Assembly: GCA_030641465.1 (NCBI GenBank)
Contig: DAOWHK010000162.1
Location: 1 to 5,996, forward strand
Length of the DNA stretch: 5,996 nucleotides
Origin: Parachlamydiales bacterium
GTDB taxonomy: Bacteria > Chlamydiota > Chlamydiia > Chlamydiales > Simkaniaceae
Reading direction: 5' to 3'
Shown piece by piece: positions 5,935 through 5,996 of the stretch. The notes under the pieces are model-generated. The model did no database searches, was not told the origin of the DNA, and saw only the letters and a list, made by a program, of their open reading frames with translations. Every line of letters begins with the position of its first letter. The stretch's first letter is position 1. The translations under genes were made by a program, and so were the position numbers.

Positions 5935-5996
5935 GTGATTGATTTCCCCCAAAATACTTCCTATCATTTAGAACAATCTGCGGCCACGCCATGCCT
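5935..5996 (+). CDS. 5' end of an unrecognised gene (cut by window edge)
   Basis: A GTG at 5935-5937 opens a frame that stays open to the end of the window, giving about 20 residues that begin MIDFPQNTSYHLEQSAATPC. AAGAGG at 5923-5928 lies 6 nt upstream, a well-placed ribosome binding site just after the lipase stop codon. The 13-nt gap suggests it is translated from the same mRNA as the lipase gene. A nearby ATG at 5933 is followed at once by TGA and cannot be the start. No signal peptide or motif is visible in the fragment, so its function is unknown. Confidence 0.5.
   Translation, partial: MIDFPQNTSYHLEQSAATPC

Overview
The window is AT-rich bacterial DNA with no rRNA, tRNA, CRISPR array or transposase gene. 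Its gene content suggests an intracellular, host-associated bacterium. The best guess is a member of the Chlamydiota outside Chlamydiaceae (amoeba symbionts of the Parachlamydia/Waddlia/Simkania kind). This rests on an Inc-like protein with a paired hydrophobic hairpin, a large protein combining an N-terminal hydrophobic pair with a phosphatase-like C-x5-R motif, and a cytosolic-type class 3 lipase. It is an inference from protein architecture, not a taxonomic proof.

Layout. Positions 1-163 form one long imperfect palindrome (15-bp perfect arms near its ends, a small hairpin at its centre), which looks like a MITE-type or other palindromic repeat. It lies just past the 3' end of a 952-aa gene on the minus strand (193-3051). 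A divergent control region (3052-3327) with several short dyads separates that gene from a plus-strand pair: a 203-aa exported protein built from two copies of one domain (3328-3939), and, 19 nt later, a 232-aa protein with two adjacent membrane helices and a long proline-rich tail (3959-4657). A clear rho-independent terminator (4661-4707) closes this pair. A second plus-strand unit starts with a 376-aa class 3 lipase-like protein (4791-5921), whose start codon has no Shine-Dalgarno sequence. A GTG-started reading frame with a good ribosome binding site follows 13 nt later and runs off the window.

Working together. Three of the four complete genes look able to meet host membranes or cytoplasm: a possible phosphoinositide-type phosphatase with an N-terminal membrane anchor, an Inc-like protein presenting proline-rich peptide to the host side, and a soluble lipid hydrolase. 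The fourth has a Sec signal peptide. The locus reads as an accessory host-interaction (effector) cluster. No function here is proven; the lipase family call is the firmest, and the phosphatase and Inc-like calls rest on motif and topology only.
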